Notes: generated by a model from the sequence alone, not told the origin. A stretch of 64,000 bases of DNA from CAILZL01 sp963791615 (GCA_963791615.1 CAWBTE010000006.1:1302001-1366000), one strand, 5' to 3'; shown: positions 55,230 to 64,000, counted from the first letter of the stretch. Numbers and translations are program-made.

Positions 55230-56108
55230 ATGAGTATTCGCCAAGTCAATCAACTGATTCCCGGCATGAACACCTCGGATGGCGCCGGCGTGAAACTGAT
55301 CCGCAGCCTCGGTCAGCGCCAGAACGTGCGTCTCGATCCGTTCCTGATGCTGGATGAATTCGGCAGCGACAAGCCCGGTGATTACATCGCCGGCTTTCCG
55401 CCCCATCCGCATCGCGGCTTCGAGACCGTCACCTACATGCTGGAAGGCCACATGCTGCATGAAGACCACATGGGCAACAAAGGTCACCTGCGCAGCGGTG
55501 ATGTGCAGTGGATGACCGCCGCACACGGCATCATTCACTCCGAAATGCCACAACAGGAACACGGCGTACTGCGCGGCTTCCAGCTGTGGATCAACCTGCC
55601 CGCGCGCGAGAAGATGAAGCCGGCGAGTTATCGCGACATTCCTGCCGCAAAAATTCCCGTAGCCTCGCTGACCAATGGCGCCACAGTGAAAGTCATTGCT
55701 GGCGACTACGTGAATGAAACCCAGCGCATCAGCGGCCCCGTGCAGGGGCTGGCCACGCAGGCGTTGTATCTGGATGTGTACCTGCCCGCCGGGCAGACGT
55801 TCACCCAGCCCACGACGGAATCACACAATGCACTGGTGTATGCGTATGAAGGCGCGGTGCAGATTGGTGAAGGCAACACCACCAGCGTACCGGCGCATAA
55901 CGCCGCCCTGCTGAATGCCGGCACACAGGTCAACGTAACAGCCAGCAGCGACGCACGTTTCCTGCTGCTGGCCGCGCAGCCACTCAACGAACCCGTGGTG
56001 CAATACGGCCCGTTCGTGATGAACACGCGCGAAGAAATCGAACGGGCGATTGTTGACTATCAGAACGGAAAGCTGGTGCAGGCGCAGGCGCAGGCGTTTA
56101 GTGAGTAG
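55230..56108 (+). CDS. pirin family protein
   Basis: 292 residues, bicupin. Metal-binding motif HPHRGFETVTYMLEG (~53-67) and MTAAHGIIHSEMP supply three His and one Glu. A GAGGAGAG site precedes it. Some pirins have quercetin 2,3-dioxygenase activity; with azoR and LysR this looks like a quinone/aromatic stress operon. Confidence 0.94.
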   Translation: MSIRQVNQLIPGMNTSDGAGVKLIRSLGQRQNVRLDPFLMLDEFGSDKPGDYIAGFPPHPHRGFETVTYMLEGHMLHEDHMGNKGHLRSGDVQWMTAAHGIIHSEMPQQEHGVLRGFQLWINLPAREKMKPASYRDIPAAKIPVASLTNGATVKVIAGDYVNETQRISGPVQGLATQALYLDVYLPAGQTFTQPTTESHNALVYAYEGAVQIGEGNTTSVPAHNAALLNAGTQVNVTASSDARFLLLAAQPLNEPVVQYGPFVMNTREEIERAIVDYQNGKLVQAQAQAFSE

Positions 56109-56291
56109 TAAAAACCAACGGCATTATTCTCACGCTCACGTTTTTCGTAATACGCAAGGTCAGGTGTCCAGACGCTAAGCTGAACTGTTCAGAGAATAAA
56201 TTCTTCCGCTCACGTGGATGCTTATGTGCAGAACGTTGCATCCTCATGCGTCGCTGGTCAGCATACAATTGATCACAAACTGGAGGGCTCC

Positions 56292-57026
56292 ATGGATGAA
56301 TTTAAAGGGCGCATTGCCTTCGTCACGGGTGGCTCACGTGGGCTTGGGCTCGCAATTGGCCATGCTCTTGCCAGCATCGGGGTCAATGTCGCGCTCGGCT
56401 ATCTGTCAAAGGAACGCGAAGCCACGCAAGCTGCCGAGGAACTTGCCGCCACCTTCGGCGTGAAAGCGATTGCCGTCGGCGCCGATGTTTCGAATTCCTC
56501 ACAGGTTAATCGGGCGATTGCAGAGATTGAAGCGAAGCTCGGATCGGTCAGCATTCTGATCAACAACGCAGGCATCAACCCTCCCGGCAAGATCGATACA
56601 CTCACCGAAGCGGATTTCGACAAGACAATCCTCGTCAACCTGAAGTCGGCATTCCTCGTCACCCAGCGTGTGTTACCCGCCATGCGAGCGGCGAAATTCG
56701 GACGCATCATCATGATGTCGTCCATCGCCGCACAAACCGGCGGCGTCGTGGGTCCTCACTACGCTGCCAGCAAAGCTGGTTTACATGGCCTGATGCACAG
56801 CTATGCCAGCCTGCTCGCGAAGGAAGGCATCACCGCCAATGCGATTGCGCCGGCGCTGATTGATACTGATATGGTCAAGAACAATCCGAACGTCAGTCCC
56901 GACCTTCTGCCGGTGAAGCGATTCGGCAAACCCGAAGAAGTCGCGGATGTAGTACTGACTCTCGTCCGCAATGGTTATCTCACCGGGCAAACCATCAACA
57001 TCAATGGCGGCTGGTATCACAGCTGA
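56292..57026 (+). CDS. short-chain dehydrogenase/reductase (FabG-like)
   Basis: 244 residues from the ATG behind GGAGGGC; an earlier in-frame start (56214) adds 26 unrelated residues. Cofactor motif TGGSRGLG (12-19), NNAG, catalytic Ser in MMSSIAAQ and YAASK. The C-terminus FabG-like (LTGQTININGG). Substrate unknown; not within a fab cluster. Confidence 0.92.
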   Translation: MDEFKGRIAFVTGGSRGLGLAIGHALASIGVNVALGYLSKEREATQAAEELAATFGVKAIAVGADVSNSSQVNRAIAEIEAKLGSVSILINNAGINPPGKIDTLTEADFDKTILVNLKSAFLVTQRVLPAMRAAKFGRIIMMSSIAAQTGGVVGPHYAASKAGLHGLMHSYASLLAKEGITANAIAPALIDTDMVKNNPNVSPDLLPVKRFGKPEEVADVVLTLVRNGYLTGQTININGGWYHS

Positions 57027-57105
57027 AGTCCGCATTCACATGCTCCAGCAATATCGTCACGCGCAACGCGGTAACCTGAACTCATCAACACTGGAGACAA
57101 CAAAC

Positions 57106-57624
57106 ATGAAGCGCTTCTGGCAAGGCCTTGCAGTCATGACCCTGGTTGCGACTACCGTACAAGCCCAGACTCCACTGGGCGCCACCGATATCACTGCGGC
57201 AGAGGTGCGGCAATTTATTGCGCAGTTACCCAGGGACGAAGCGACCGACCGACCCATTCGTGTTGTCGATCTCGGCGGGTACCGGCTGGGGGTATACGGG
57301 GTGTTTCGTCCCGCATCGGCACCCGACAATTCCAGCCTCCATGAAACGAAAGTGGCGGAGATCTATTACATCCTCGAAGGCAGCGGTACCCTGGTCACGG
57401 GCGGGACGCTGCGAGAACCCGTCAGGCGCCGCAAGTCCGCCACGTCTGCGATGATCAACGTGAACTCCGACAATGGCATCGAAGGCGGCGTGACGCGCAA
57501 GGTGAGCAAGGGCGACATGGTGATCATCCCCGCCAGGGTCGGGCACTGGTGGAGCGCCCGGGAAGGCGACATGACCTATCTGATCATTCGTCCCGATCCG
57601 GATAATGAGCTCACGTTGAAATAG
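57106..57624 (+). CDS. exported cupin-domain protein
   Basis: 172 residues. Signal peptide ends near VQAQT (~21). Cupin strands: SLHETKVAEIYYILEGSGTL and GDMVIIPARVGHWWS with metal-ligand-type His and Glu. It follows the SDR gene by ~80 bp on the same strand. Function unknown. Confidence 0.78.
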   Translation: MKRFWQGLAVMTLVATTVQAQTPLGATDITAAEVRQFIAQLPRDEATDRPIRVVDLGGYRLGVYGVFRPASAPDNSSLHETKVAEIYYILEGSGTLVTGGTLREPVRRRKSATSAMINVNSDNGIEGGVTRKVSKGDMVIIPARVGHWWSAREGDMTYLIIRPDPDNELTLK

Positions 57625-57724
57625 CAATAGACGAAACTGCTTTAACGCGAGATGGAGTTCTGCTGGTTGCGCACGGTATCTTGCGCCTGTCAGGAAACAC
57701 CACCATCCCTCCAGCGACACCCGT

Positions 57725-57811
57725 TCACGTCGTGACACTCAGCATCCGAATTTCCCGCTGCGGAAACGGAATAGAAATGCCACGCGTGCGAAACGTTTCG
57801 AGAACGGTACA
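57725..57811 (-). pseudogene. C-terminal remnant of an MscS-type channel
   Basis: The minus strand encodes TVLETFRTRGISIPFPQREI and a short tail to a stop. The GIxIPFPQREI pattern is the end of the MscS C-terminal domain. No other part of mscS is present; the frame upstream is occupied by the tannase gene end at 57835. It seems to be what is left after insertion or deletion. Confidence 0.65.
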
Positions 57812-57834
57812 GCACGCAGGAAGCGTGTGCGGAC

Positions 57835-59467
57835 CTATCTCGCGACGCGCTTGCCTCTGGGGCTCGCGCAGGCCCAGCTCGACGCCGATTCGACAGGGCC
57901 CTTGCCGTCGTAGCGCGCTTGCTGCGGATACGGGCACAGCGGCAGTTCACGCTTCACCGGCGCATCCGGCCGCGTCTTCGCAAGGATGGTCGCCGGCGCC
58001 GCGCCCTGCTCCACCCACGCCTCGAGTGCGGACAGCGTGTCGAACTGATCCACACCCGCGCCGCCCGTGCAATGGTGCATGCCGGGCACGACGAACAGCC
58101 GCGCGCTCTCCTGTGTCTTCTTCAGCCCCTTCATCGTGGAGACGAGGTCTTCGTAGAAATTCTCGGTGCGCACCGATGCGATCGAGGGATCGCTCGCGCC
58201 GTGGTAGAGGATCAGCTTGCCGCCCTTGGCGAAGTACGGCTGGAACTTCGCCGGGTCGGTACCCTCGCCCGCACCCATGATCGAGCGCGTGCGCGTGAAC
58301 AGTTCGTCGCCCGCCAGTCTTCTTCTGCACGTCCACGTCGGCGCCCAGCAGCGTCGCCGACGCACCGTAACCCAGCCAGTCGGTGAGCGACTCGGTGCCC
58401 AGACGCCAGCTGCGCGGCGCGTTGCGCTCGTCGCTGCCCCACGGCGCCTGCGGAGTCGACATGTCGGGCGCAGAGCGGCCGAAGGCGTAGAACGAAGCAC
58501 CCGACGGACCGACCAGGTGCGCGATCGGCCAGCCGGGATACGCCACGCGGCCGCGACTGTCACGCAGGGGATTGACGTAGGCCTTGAACATCGCCACCTG
58601 GTCCGCATTCAAGCAATCGCCGCTCTGACCGGCCTTGCACTGCAGGTCCTCGGGCTTCACCGCGCAGCGGCTCGGGTCCTGCACCAGTTTGTCCTTCGCG
58701 CCGTCGAGCGCATCGCACTGCTCGATGATGCGCGCATCGAGGGCCTCGATCAGCGACGGCGGAATGTAGCCCGCGGGATTGGTCAGCAGTGTCTTCTGCA
58801 CCGCCATGCGCGAGATGTTGAGATTGAAGTCCATCGCCGGATCGCCGGAGATGATGCCGTGATAGTCGTCGGGATAGTGGATGGCCGCGGCCAGCGCCAT
58901 GCGCCCGCCCGTCGAGCAGCCGTCGAAGTATGAGTGGCGCACCGGCGTCGCGTAGTAGGCCTGCGTGAATGCCTTGCCGGCGACGGTTACGTTGTGCGCG
59001 GCGCGATGCAGGAAGTCCGTCACCTTGGCCTGGTCCAGGCTGCCATCGGCCTGGCGCACCCAGTTCGCGCTGGTGCCGTCACCGACATGGCCTGTGTCCG
59101 TCACCGTCACGGTGTAACCCTTGCCCAGCGCCGCGGCGCGATCCAGCGCATTGGCCGATGGCTGCAGCGTGCCGGCGTTGCCACCCGAGCCCAGAAACAG
59201 GAAGCGCTGACGCCACTCGTTCGGCAGCTGCATCGAGAAACGCGCGAGCCCATCCGGCGCACCATCGCCGCGCGTCACCACCGTGCCGGTCACAGCACAG
59301 TGACCCGGAACCGTCGGCGTGGCGGCGACGGCCTTGGCTTCGGTCACGTTCACGTCCGCGACGTTCATTCCGTTCAACGCATCGGGCGTGCAGGCCGGCG
59401 CGGCGTTTGCGCCGGCGGCGGCCAACACCGTCAGGCACGGCAGAACGGACAGGATTGGATGGCGCAT
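57835..59467 (-). pseudogene. tannase/feruloyl esterase family protein, frameshifted
   Basis: From ATG 59467 a signal peptide (LSVLPCLTVLAAAGANAAPA) leads into the tannase-family alpha/beta-hydrolase: FLFLGSGGNAGTLQPSANAL, nucleophile in DGCSTGGRMALAAA, lid region with several Cys. Near 58312-58320 the homology moves to the frame ending at 57835, with YHGASDPSIASVR (Asp) and PGMHHCTGGAGVD (His). One indel separates the lid from the second half of the triad. Joined length is ~543 residues. The region looks more GC-rich than its neighbours, suggesting transfer. Confidence 0.82.
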
Positions 59468-59587
59468 GGTTCGACTCTCCCACAGTGGCTCAGAACCGGA
59501 ATACAACCAGCGCAGTGTAGTACCGGTCGCAGGGGATCGGATACCGACATGTGAAGAACAACCCGAACGTCACGCCAATGCTGTCGC

Positions 59588-60616
59588 TTACACGGCCCCG
59601 GGCAGATATCGAACTGTCTGTTCCCTCACCGCCAATGCCCGCTCCCGTTCCAGCTCCTCGCGCAACACCGCTTCCGTCGGCAAGTACAACATGTACTTCG
59701 ACGCAAACAACTGCTGGTTTTCGTTGAGCACAGAGTACTTCACCACGGTGTGATCGCGCTCGGTGCAGAGAATGATGCCGACTGTTGGGTTGTCGCCCGT
59801 GCCCTTCACGGTGTCTTCGAACAGGCGCACGTACATATCCATCTGGCCGATGTCCTGATGCGTCAGCTCAGCGGTTTTCAGATCGACCAGCACGAAGCAC
59901 TTGAGGATGTAGTTATAGAACACCAGGTCGATGAAGAAGTCCTTGGTTTCGGTGCTGACGCGATATTGCCGGCCGACGAACGCAAAACCCTTGCCGAGTT
60001 CCAGCATGAAGGCTTGCAACTTGTCGATGATGGCTTGTTCCAGATCGGCTTCGCGGAATGGGTGGACATCGGGGATGCCCAGGAACTCCAACACATACGG
60101 GTCTTTGATGAAGTCCTTGGGTGTGGCGCTTAATGGCGCGGTGTTCTGGCGCATTTCCTCCACCACCGGCTTTTTGTCCTTGCTCATCAGCAGTCGTTCG
60201 TAATACAGCGAGTTGATCTGGCGCTCCAGGGCGCGGGTGCTCCAGTTCTGGCCGGCGGCTTCGATGGCGTAGTAGTGGCGCGCCGCCTGGTTTTCGACGC
60301 GGATCAACGCCTTGTAGTGGCTCCAGCTCAATTCTCTCCGCAGTGCGGAGAGAATCGGGAAGCACTGGTAAAACTGGCGCATATTCCACAGGCTCTGTAC
60401 CGAGAAGCCTTTGCCAAATTCGGCGCACAGGCACTCGGACAGGCGCTGCATGAGCTGCGCGCCGTAGTCGGCGCGCGTCTGACCTTGCTGCTCATCCTCG
60501 ACAATGGTGCGGCCGACGTTCCAGTAGGCCTCGACCATGGTGAAGTTGATGGCGCGATAAGCGTTGGTGCGTGCGGTGCGGAGGATGGTGGCGATGGAGT
60601 GGTAGAGGTCGGAGGC
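59588..60616 (-). pseudogene. YhcG-type PDDEXK nuclease (DUF1016), 5'-truncated
   Basis: An ATG at 60538 gives 316 residues, but the conserved N-terminus continues upstream in frame (SIATILRTARTNAYRAINFT) to a stop at 60617 with no start codon. The N-terminal DUF1016 domain (TRADYGAQLMQRLSECLCAE) and the C-terminal nuclease core (FFIDLVFYN...VDLKTAEL) are intact. The family is often found with restriction or phage-defence genes. Translation could still begin at 60538 and yield a shortened protein. Confidence 0.75.
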
Positions 60617-60622
60617 TTATCC

Positions 60623-60647
60623 CCCTCCCCCGGTCGCCGGGGGAGGG
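60623..60647. repeat. REP-like GC palindrome
   Basis: Arms CCCTCCCCCGG and CCGGGGGAGGG around TCG, followed by a GGGTTGGGGTGGGGG tail. This composition is a widespread proteobacterial intergenic repeat. It abuts the truncated end of the nuclease gene and precedes the IS by 35 bp. Confidence 0.75.
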
Positions 60648-60741
60648 TTGGGGTGGGGGCAAGCTGCTGAGAAGCCCCTCCCTGTAACCCCCTGACAAAC
60701 AGGACCAGTGGGTAGTAGAGTTTTCCAACAGGAGAACTCTT

Positions 60742-61008
60742 GTGAAGAAGTCCCGATTTAGCGAAGAAAAGATCATTGCGGTTCTGAAGCAGTGGGAGGC
60801 TGGCGCAAAGGTTGCTGAGCTGGCCCGTAAGTGCGGGGTGAGCGAAGCAACGCTGTACAACTGGAAGTCCCGGTACGGCGGCATGGACGTGTCGCAGCTG
60901 CGCAGGCTGAAGGAGCTGGAGGCAGAAAACGTCCAGCTCAAGCGGATGTATGCCGATCTATCGCTGACGCATCACGCGTTACAGGATGTCGTTCAAAAAA
61001 AGCTGTAA
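60742..61008 (+). CDS. IS3-family OrfA
   Basis: 88 residues from GTG with an AGGAG site. Helix-turn-helix (FSEEKIIAVLKQWEAGAKVA, CGVSEATLYNWKSRYGG) followed by a leucine-zipper segment. Near its end A7G (60995-61002) is a typical -1 frameshift signal leading to the OrfAB transposase. Intact. Confidence 0.92.
   Translation: MKKSRFSEEKIIAVLKQWEAGAKVAELARKCGVSEATLYNWKSRYGGMDVSQLRRLKELEAENVQLKRMYADLSLTHHALQDVVQKKL
60995..61002 (+). promoter_or_regulatory. A7G programmed -1 frameshift signal
   Basis: Seven A and one G lie within the last codons of orfA, where the orfB frame is already open. This is the common IS3-family slippery sequence. Confidence 0.75.
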
Positions 61009-61844
61009 AGCTGGTTCAGCGTGCTGAACTGGTGGATGCGATGGTGAAAGAACATGGTCTGAGTGTGCGTCAAGCGTGTGGTGCGGCACGCCTGACCCGC
61101 TCGGCGTATTACACGCCGACTCGCCCGTCGCGAGATGCAGAGGTGATCGTAGCCATTGAGCGTTACATTGCCGTGAACCCCACTCACGGGTTCGACAAGC
61201 TGTATCCGGCGGTGCGCCCGCAAGGCTTTGGCAAATGCCGGTTGTACCGTGTGTACAAGGCGCTGCGATTGAACTTGAAACGCAAAGGAAAGCGCCGCTT
61301 GCCTGCTCGCGTAAAGGCGCCACTGGTGGTACCGCTACGACCCAACGAGATCTGGTCGGTGGATTTCATGTCCGATGCGCTGTGGTCGGGACGACGGTTC
61401 CGCACTTTCAACGTGCTGGATGACTTTAACCGGGAGGCCTTGGGCATTGAGATCGATACCAGCTTGCCGGCGGCGAGAGTCGCCAGGGCGCTGGACCAGC
61501 TGATCGAACTGCGTGGCCGACCGCAGGTGCTGCGTTCCGACAATGGCCCGGAGTTCATCAGCGAGGTATAGACACGGTGGGCCGCGCGCCACGGCGTTGA
61601 GCGACGCTTCATCCAGCCTGGCAAGCCAATGCAGAATGGCTATATCGAACGCTTTAATCGAACTTACCGCGAGGAGGTGCTCAACTGCTACGTGTTTGAA
61701 ACCCTGAGCGAGGTACGCCGAATGACCCAAGAATGGCTGGTGCGTTACAATCGGCATCGACCGCATGAGTCACTCGGCAACCTGTCGCCCAGACAGTACT
61801 TGATGGCACAATCCAATCAACCCTCTACTTCCAGCTGGTCCTGA
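60996..61844 (+). pseudogene. IS3-family OrfB transposase with internal amber stop
   Basis: The frame lies at -1 relative to orfA. DDE residues: first Asp in IWSVDFMSDAL, second in LRSDNGPEFIS, Glu in YIERFNRTYREEVL. A TAG at 61569-61571 falls between the second Asp and the Glu; the frame is otherwise open to 61844. The catalytic Glu is lost unless the stop is read through, so the element is probably not autonomous. Confidence 0.9.
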
Positions 61845-61861
61845 AAAACGAGGGGGTTACA

Positions 61862-62335
61862 CCAGAGGTTGACGTAGAGAGTGAGGTTCTAGTCGCAGAA
61901 ATACCTCAATCTGGGGACAGATGGAAACAGGTTAATTTCGATAAAGCCAATTTTATTGGTTTTTTTGGCGCATCGACGGTAGCAGCCCGGACGGTATATT
62001 TCTTCAATGTTAGAAACGATGGAACTGTAGGGCAGCAAGAAGTAAGGCCTGCGGTAGTCGTTGTTAGCCAAAACTACAGATTTGAACTAGATGCAGCCGC
62101 CGGGCTTCCATATCCCGCTATTGGTAGGCCGATTGCCGTTTTCGTTCCAGTGGCTGCCCGAACATTTACCTACATTCTTCTAATGCCAGGCTCCAACGAG
62201 CACACTGAACTCTGCAAATTGCTAGACACCGTCAACCCTTCACCTGGCAATCGAATGCGTCGCCTTCGGTTCAAGGCAGGAGTGGTTAGGGGATATATAC
62301 CCAACTCCCCTCTCTGGAAACCCTTAACGTTGTAA
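61862..62335 (+). pseudogene. C-terminal fragment of an unknown protein, cut by the IS
   Basis: The frame is open from the IS right end to TAA at 62335 (157 codons) with no start of its own. It reads like real protein: ANFIGFFGASTVAARTVYFF, EVRPAVVVVSQNYRFELDAA, and GVVRGYIPNSPLWKPL at the end. Base composition is clearly AT-richer than its neighbours. I do not recognise the family. The 5' half is not found on the left side of the IS, so DNA was lost there. Confidence 0.65.
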
Positions 62336-62502
62336 TGAGATAGCGCTTGCAACGCTGCTTCGGCGTCTCGAAATCAACGGTGTAGGCACGCAGTGAAGTT
62401 ACACCAGCCAGCAAAAGCTTCCTTGACGCCTCTTGATGCTTAGAGGCTGAATCTGGGTAGTGGCAACTAGCCGTAGCTGAAATGTGGCGAGGGCGCGGCA
62501 TT
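62336..62502. other. intergenic, nothing recognised
   Basis: No supported feature. It follows the orphan fragment and precedes the small minus-strand ORF. Confidence 0.4.
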
Positions 62503-62649
62503 TTAGGTAGTTGTGCCGGGCTTGTCATGGGTTTCGGCGACAATGGCACGATCCAGCTTGCCCAGACGAGTGGCCCACACGTAGAACACGGAGATAGGCA
62601 GCGTGCCCACCAGCGTGGCCAGCGGGATGACGCCAAACACGAAGGCCAA
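62503..62649 (-). CDS. possible 48-residue membrane protein
   Basis: A TTG start is preceded at 6 bp by AGGAGG, a perfect Shine-Dalgarno sequence. The product has one strong hydrophobic helix (AFVFGVIPLATLVGTLPISV), then a basic/polar tail (WATRLGKLDRAIVAETHDKP). It lies 36 bp downstream of the outer-membrane protein gene on the same strand. Alternatively it is the remnant of a larger membrane protein. No family recognised. Confidence 0.5.
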   Translation of the reverse strand: MAFVFGVIPLATLVGTLPISVFYVWATRLGKLDRAIVAETHDKPGTTT

Positions 62650-62685
62650 GGCCGCCTCCTGGAGTGAAGCGCCTTCAGCGAGACT

Positions 62686-63534
62686 TTAAAGGCTGGCGCG
62701 AATCGCCAGCTGTGCGCCCTTGTAGTCCAGGCGCAGCGCACCCGGGTGACTGTTTGAAGTCGAATCAACATGCAGACCAAACTGGCGGTAGTGCAATCCC
62801 AGTCCCACATGCTGACTGAACTGCCATTGCACGCCTACGCGCCAGTCGCTGAGATCAGCACTGGCATCATCACCACTGCCGCCCAGCCAGCGATAGCGCG
62901 CCTGCAACTGCCACTTGGGCAACACTTCCCAACGCATTTCAGTATCCAGCATGGGAATGGGCAGAATACCCGAATCCGCTTCGCGCGCAGACAGCCGTGG
63001 CACGTACACATTGACTTCTGCCGAGGCGATCTGGATGTCGGCGCCCACATTCAGTTCAAAGCGTGGTTTGTTGAACAGGCGATAGGCGTAACCCAGCCCG
63101 ACCATATCCAGATTGAAAGTGCTTCTGACCAGATCACCTACCCGGTAGGTACTGTCATCAAACTCTATCTGCCGAGTCAGCACCGCAGAACCATTGCGAT
63201 GCGAACTGAAACCGTTGAGCCGGAACAACTGGCGCTTGCCGGGCAGCAGTGTCAGCTCGAACTCCGGCATGACCCTGCTGTCCGCCAGGCCTACATCCGA
63301 CTCGCCATCCAGCTCGCTACCGGTTTGCTGTACGGTTTCATCGGCGCGCAGAAAGGTATTGATGGACGCGTTCCAGATACCCACCTCCAGACGCAACCGG
63401 TCTTCGATCAGGCGCGGCGGCGGGCTGCTTTCCCAAGGCATCTGCCGGGCTTGCGCATGCGCCACACCTGCGCTCAGCAAGCACAGTAGACCACAGCACA
63501 GCCGGAGATTGAGATGATTCATGCGTTTACCCAT
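62686..63534 (-). CDS. predicted outer-membrane beta-barrel protein
   Basis: 282 residues from MGKRMNHL (an ATG four codons later is also possible). Signal peptide ends near AGVAHAQA. The mature protein alternates polar and aromatic residues in beta strands (RLRLEVGIWNASINTF, RFELNVGADIQIASAEVNVY, WQLQARYRWLGG, VGLGLHYRQFGLH) without long helices. No named family was identified. It is divergent from folD. Confidence 0.7.
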   Translation of the reverse strand: MGKRMNHLNLRLCCGLLCLLSAGVAHAQARQMPWESSPPPRLIEDRLRLEVGIWNASINTFLRADETVQQTGSELDGESDVGLADSRVMPEFELTLLPGKRQLFRLNGFSSHRNGSAVLTRQIEFDDSTYRVGDLVRSTFNLDMVGLGYAYRLFNKPRFELNVGADIQIASAEVNVYVPRLSAREADSGILPIPMLDTEMRWEVLPKWQLQARYRWLGGSGDDASADLSDWRVGVQWQFSQHVGLGLHYRQFGLHVDSTSNSHPGALRLDYKGAQLAIRASL

Positions 63535-63701
63535 GGCCCAAGTCACTTGACGCAAATAAATAACTGGGTCGATTCTGCCACGCACGGCGTGATCAACCGT
63601 CTTGTCGTTGGGCAAAGACGTCGTTACGCGTGACGTAGCGCACATAGGCCACTAAACTTGGTGTTTTCCGCAACGTTGCTGAATGACAGATTGAGATTCA
63701 T

Positions 63702-64000
63702 ATGACTGCCCAGATCATTGACGGTGCTGCCGTCGCCGCCCGTCTGCGCCAGACCATTGGTCTGCGTGTTGCTGCGCTGGCTACTCAGTATGGTCGAGCG
63801 CCCGGACTGGCCGTGGTGCTGGTGGGCGAAGACCCCGCCAGCCAGGTGTATGTGCGCAACAAGGGCAAGGCGACTGTTGAAGTGGGCATGCTTTCGTTTG
63901 AGCACAAACTGGATGCCACGACTTCAGAGTCGGATCTTCTGGATCTGGTGGCGCGCCTCAATGCCGATACCCGTGTCGATGGCATTCTGGTGCAACTGCC
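63702..64000 (+). CDS. folD: methylenetetrahydrofolate dehydrogenase/cyclohydrolase, 5' part
   Basis: The first ~99 codons are visible; the gene runs off the window. LAVVLVGEDPASQVYVRNKG carries the Tyr and first conserved motif, and VDGILVQLP the catalytic-site signature. FolD interconverts one-carbon folates with NADP. Confidence 0.96.
   Translation, partial: MTAQIIDGAAVAARLRQTIGLRVAALATQYGRAPGLAVVLVGEDPASQVYVRNKGKATVEVGMLSFEHKLDATTSESDLLDLVARLNADTRVDGILVQL

Larger units (their letters stand above)
60683..61861 (+). mobile_element. IS3-family insertion sequence
   Basis: 1179 bp. Ends are imperfect inverted repeats: left begins TGTAACCCCCTGACAAACAG (60683-60708); right, read inward, begins TGTAACCCCCTCGTTTTTCA (61835-61861); both continue to CAGGACCAG. 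Two overlapping ORFs with an A7G slippery run are the IS3 plan. No convincing target-site duplication is visible, suggesting later rearrangement or an IS-driven deletion. Confidence 0.9.

Overview
The window reads as a chromosomal segment of a gammaproteobacterium. The best evidence is gene order: yraN; sspB-sspA-petC-petB-petA; a degS-like gene; murA-ibaG; then kdsD-kdsC-lptC-lptA-lptB-rpoN-hpf-rapZ; and mutY-yggX. This is a standard gammaproteobacterial arrangement. Cytochrome b carries PVWY instead of PEWY at its quinol site, which fits beta/gamma lineages. I cannot name a genus. No rRNA, tRNA, CRISPR array or integrase gene was seen.

Layout. 1-293: end of yraN. 294-6795: a catabolic/uptake block (amidohydrolase, frameshifted TIM-barrel protein, ModA-like binding protein, TctA, and a natural TctC-TctB fusion) that ends in a second, diverged copy of the last ~71 bp of yraN, so the block looks inserted at the yraN 3' end. 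6796-12394: a second accessory block with a ~800-residue W-D-W/PWS repeat protein split by a 25-bp tandem duplication, an adjacent J-domain coiled-coil protein, decayed reading frames, and an integron-cassette-like unit bounded by an attC-like site. 12395-28095: core genes (bc1 complex, stringent-response proteins, envelope protease, peptidoglycan, Kdo and LPS export, sigma-54, RapZ), interrupted by a DUF433/DUF5615 pair, a thioesterase and a frameshifted, microsatellite-bearing CDF transporter where other gammaproteobacteria often keep mla genes.

28103-37067: a TonB receptor, a cupin and a czcI/C/B/A-like heavy-metal efflux operon in which czcA and czcC are shredded by many frameshifts while czcB is intact. 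37124-45160: FMN glutamate synthase-like protein, LemA, an M48 protease, a beta-helix protein, a monooxygenase, yggX and mutY. 45209-53417: a dense signalling cluster with two REC-EAL proteins, a PAS hybrid kinase, two NarL-type regulators and a REC-PAS-HisKA_3 kinase. 53508-57624: LysR divergent from azoreductase-pirin, then an SDR and a secreted cupin.

57725-62335: a scrapyard with an mscS tail, a frameshifted tannase-family esterase, a 5'-truncated YhcG-type nuclease, an IS3-family element with an amber stop in orfB, and an orphan AT-richer C-terminal fragment. The window closes with a tiny membrane ORF, an outer-membrane protein and the start of folD.

Reading-frame damage is confined to accessory genes; the roughly 35 housekeeping genes are intact. 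This argues for real gene decay rather than uniformly poor sequence, but read-level checks would settle it.
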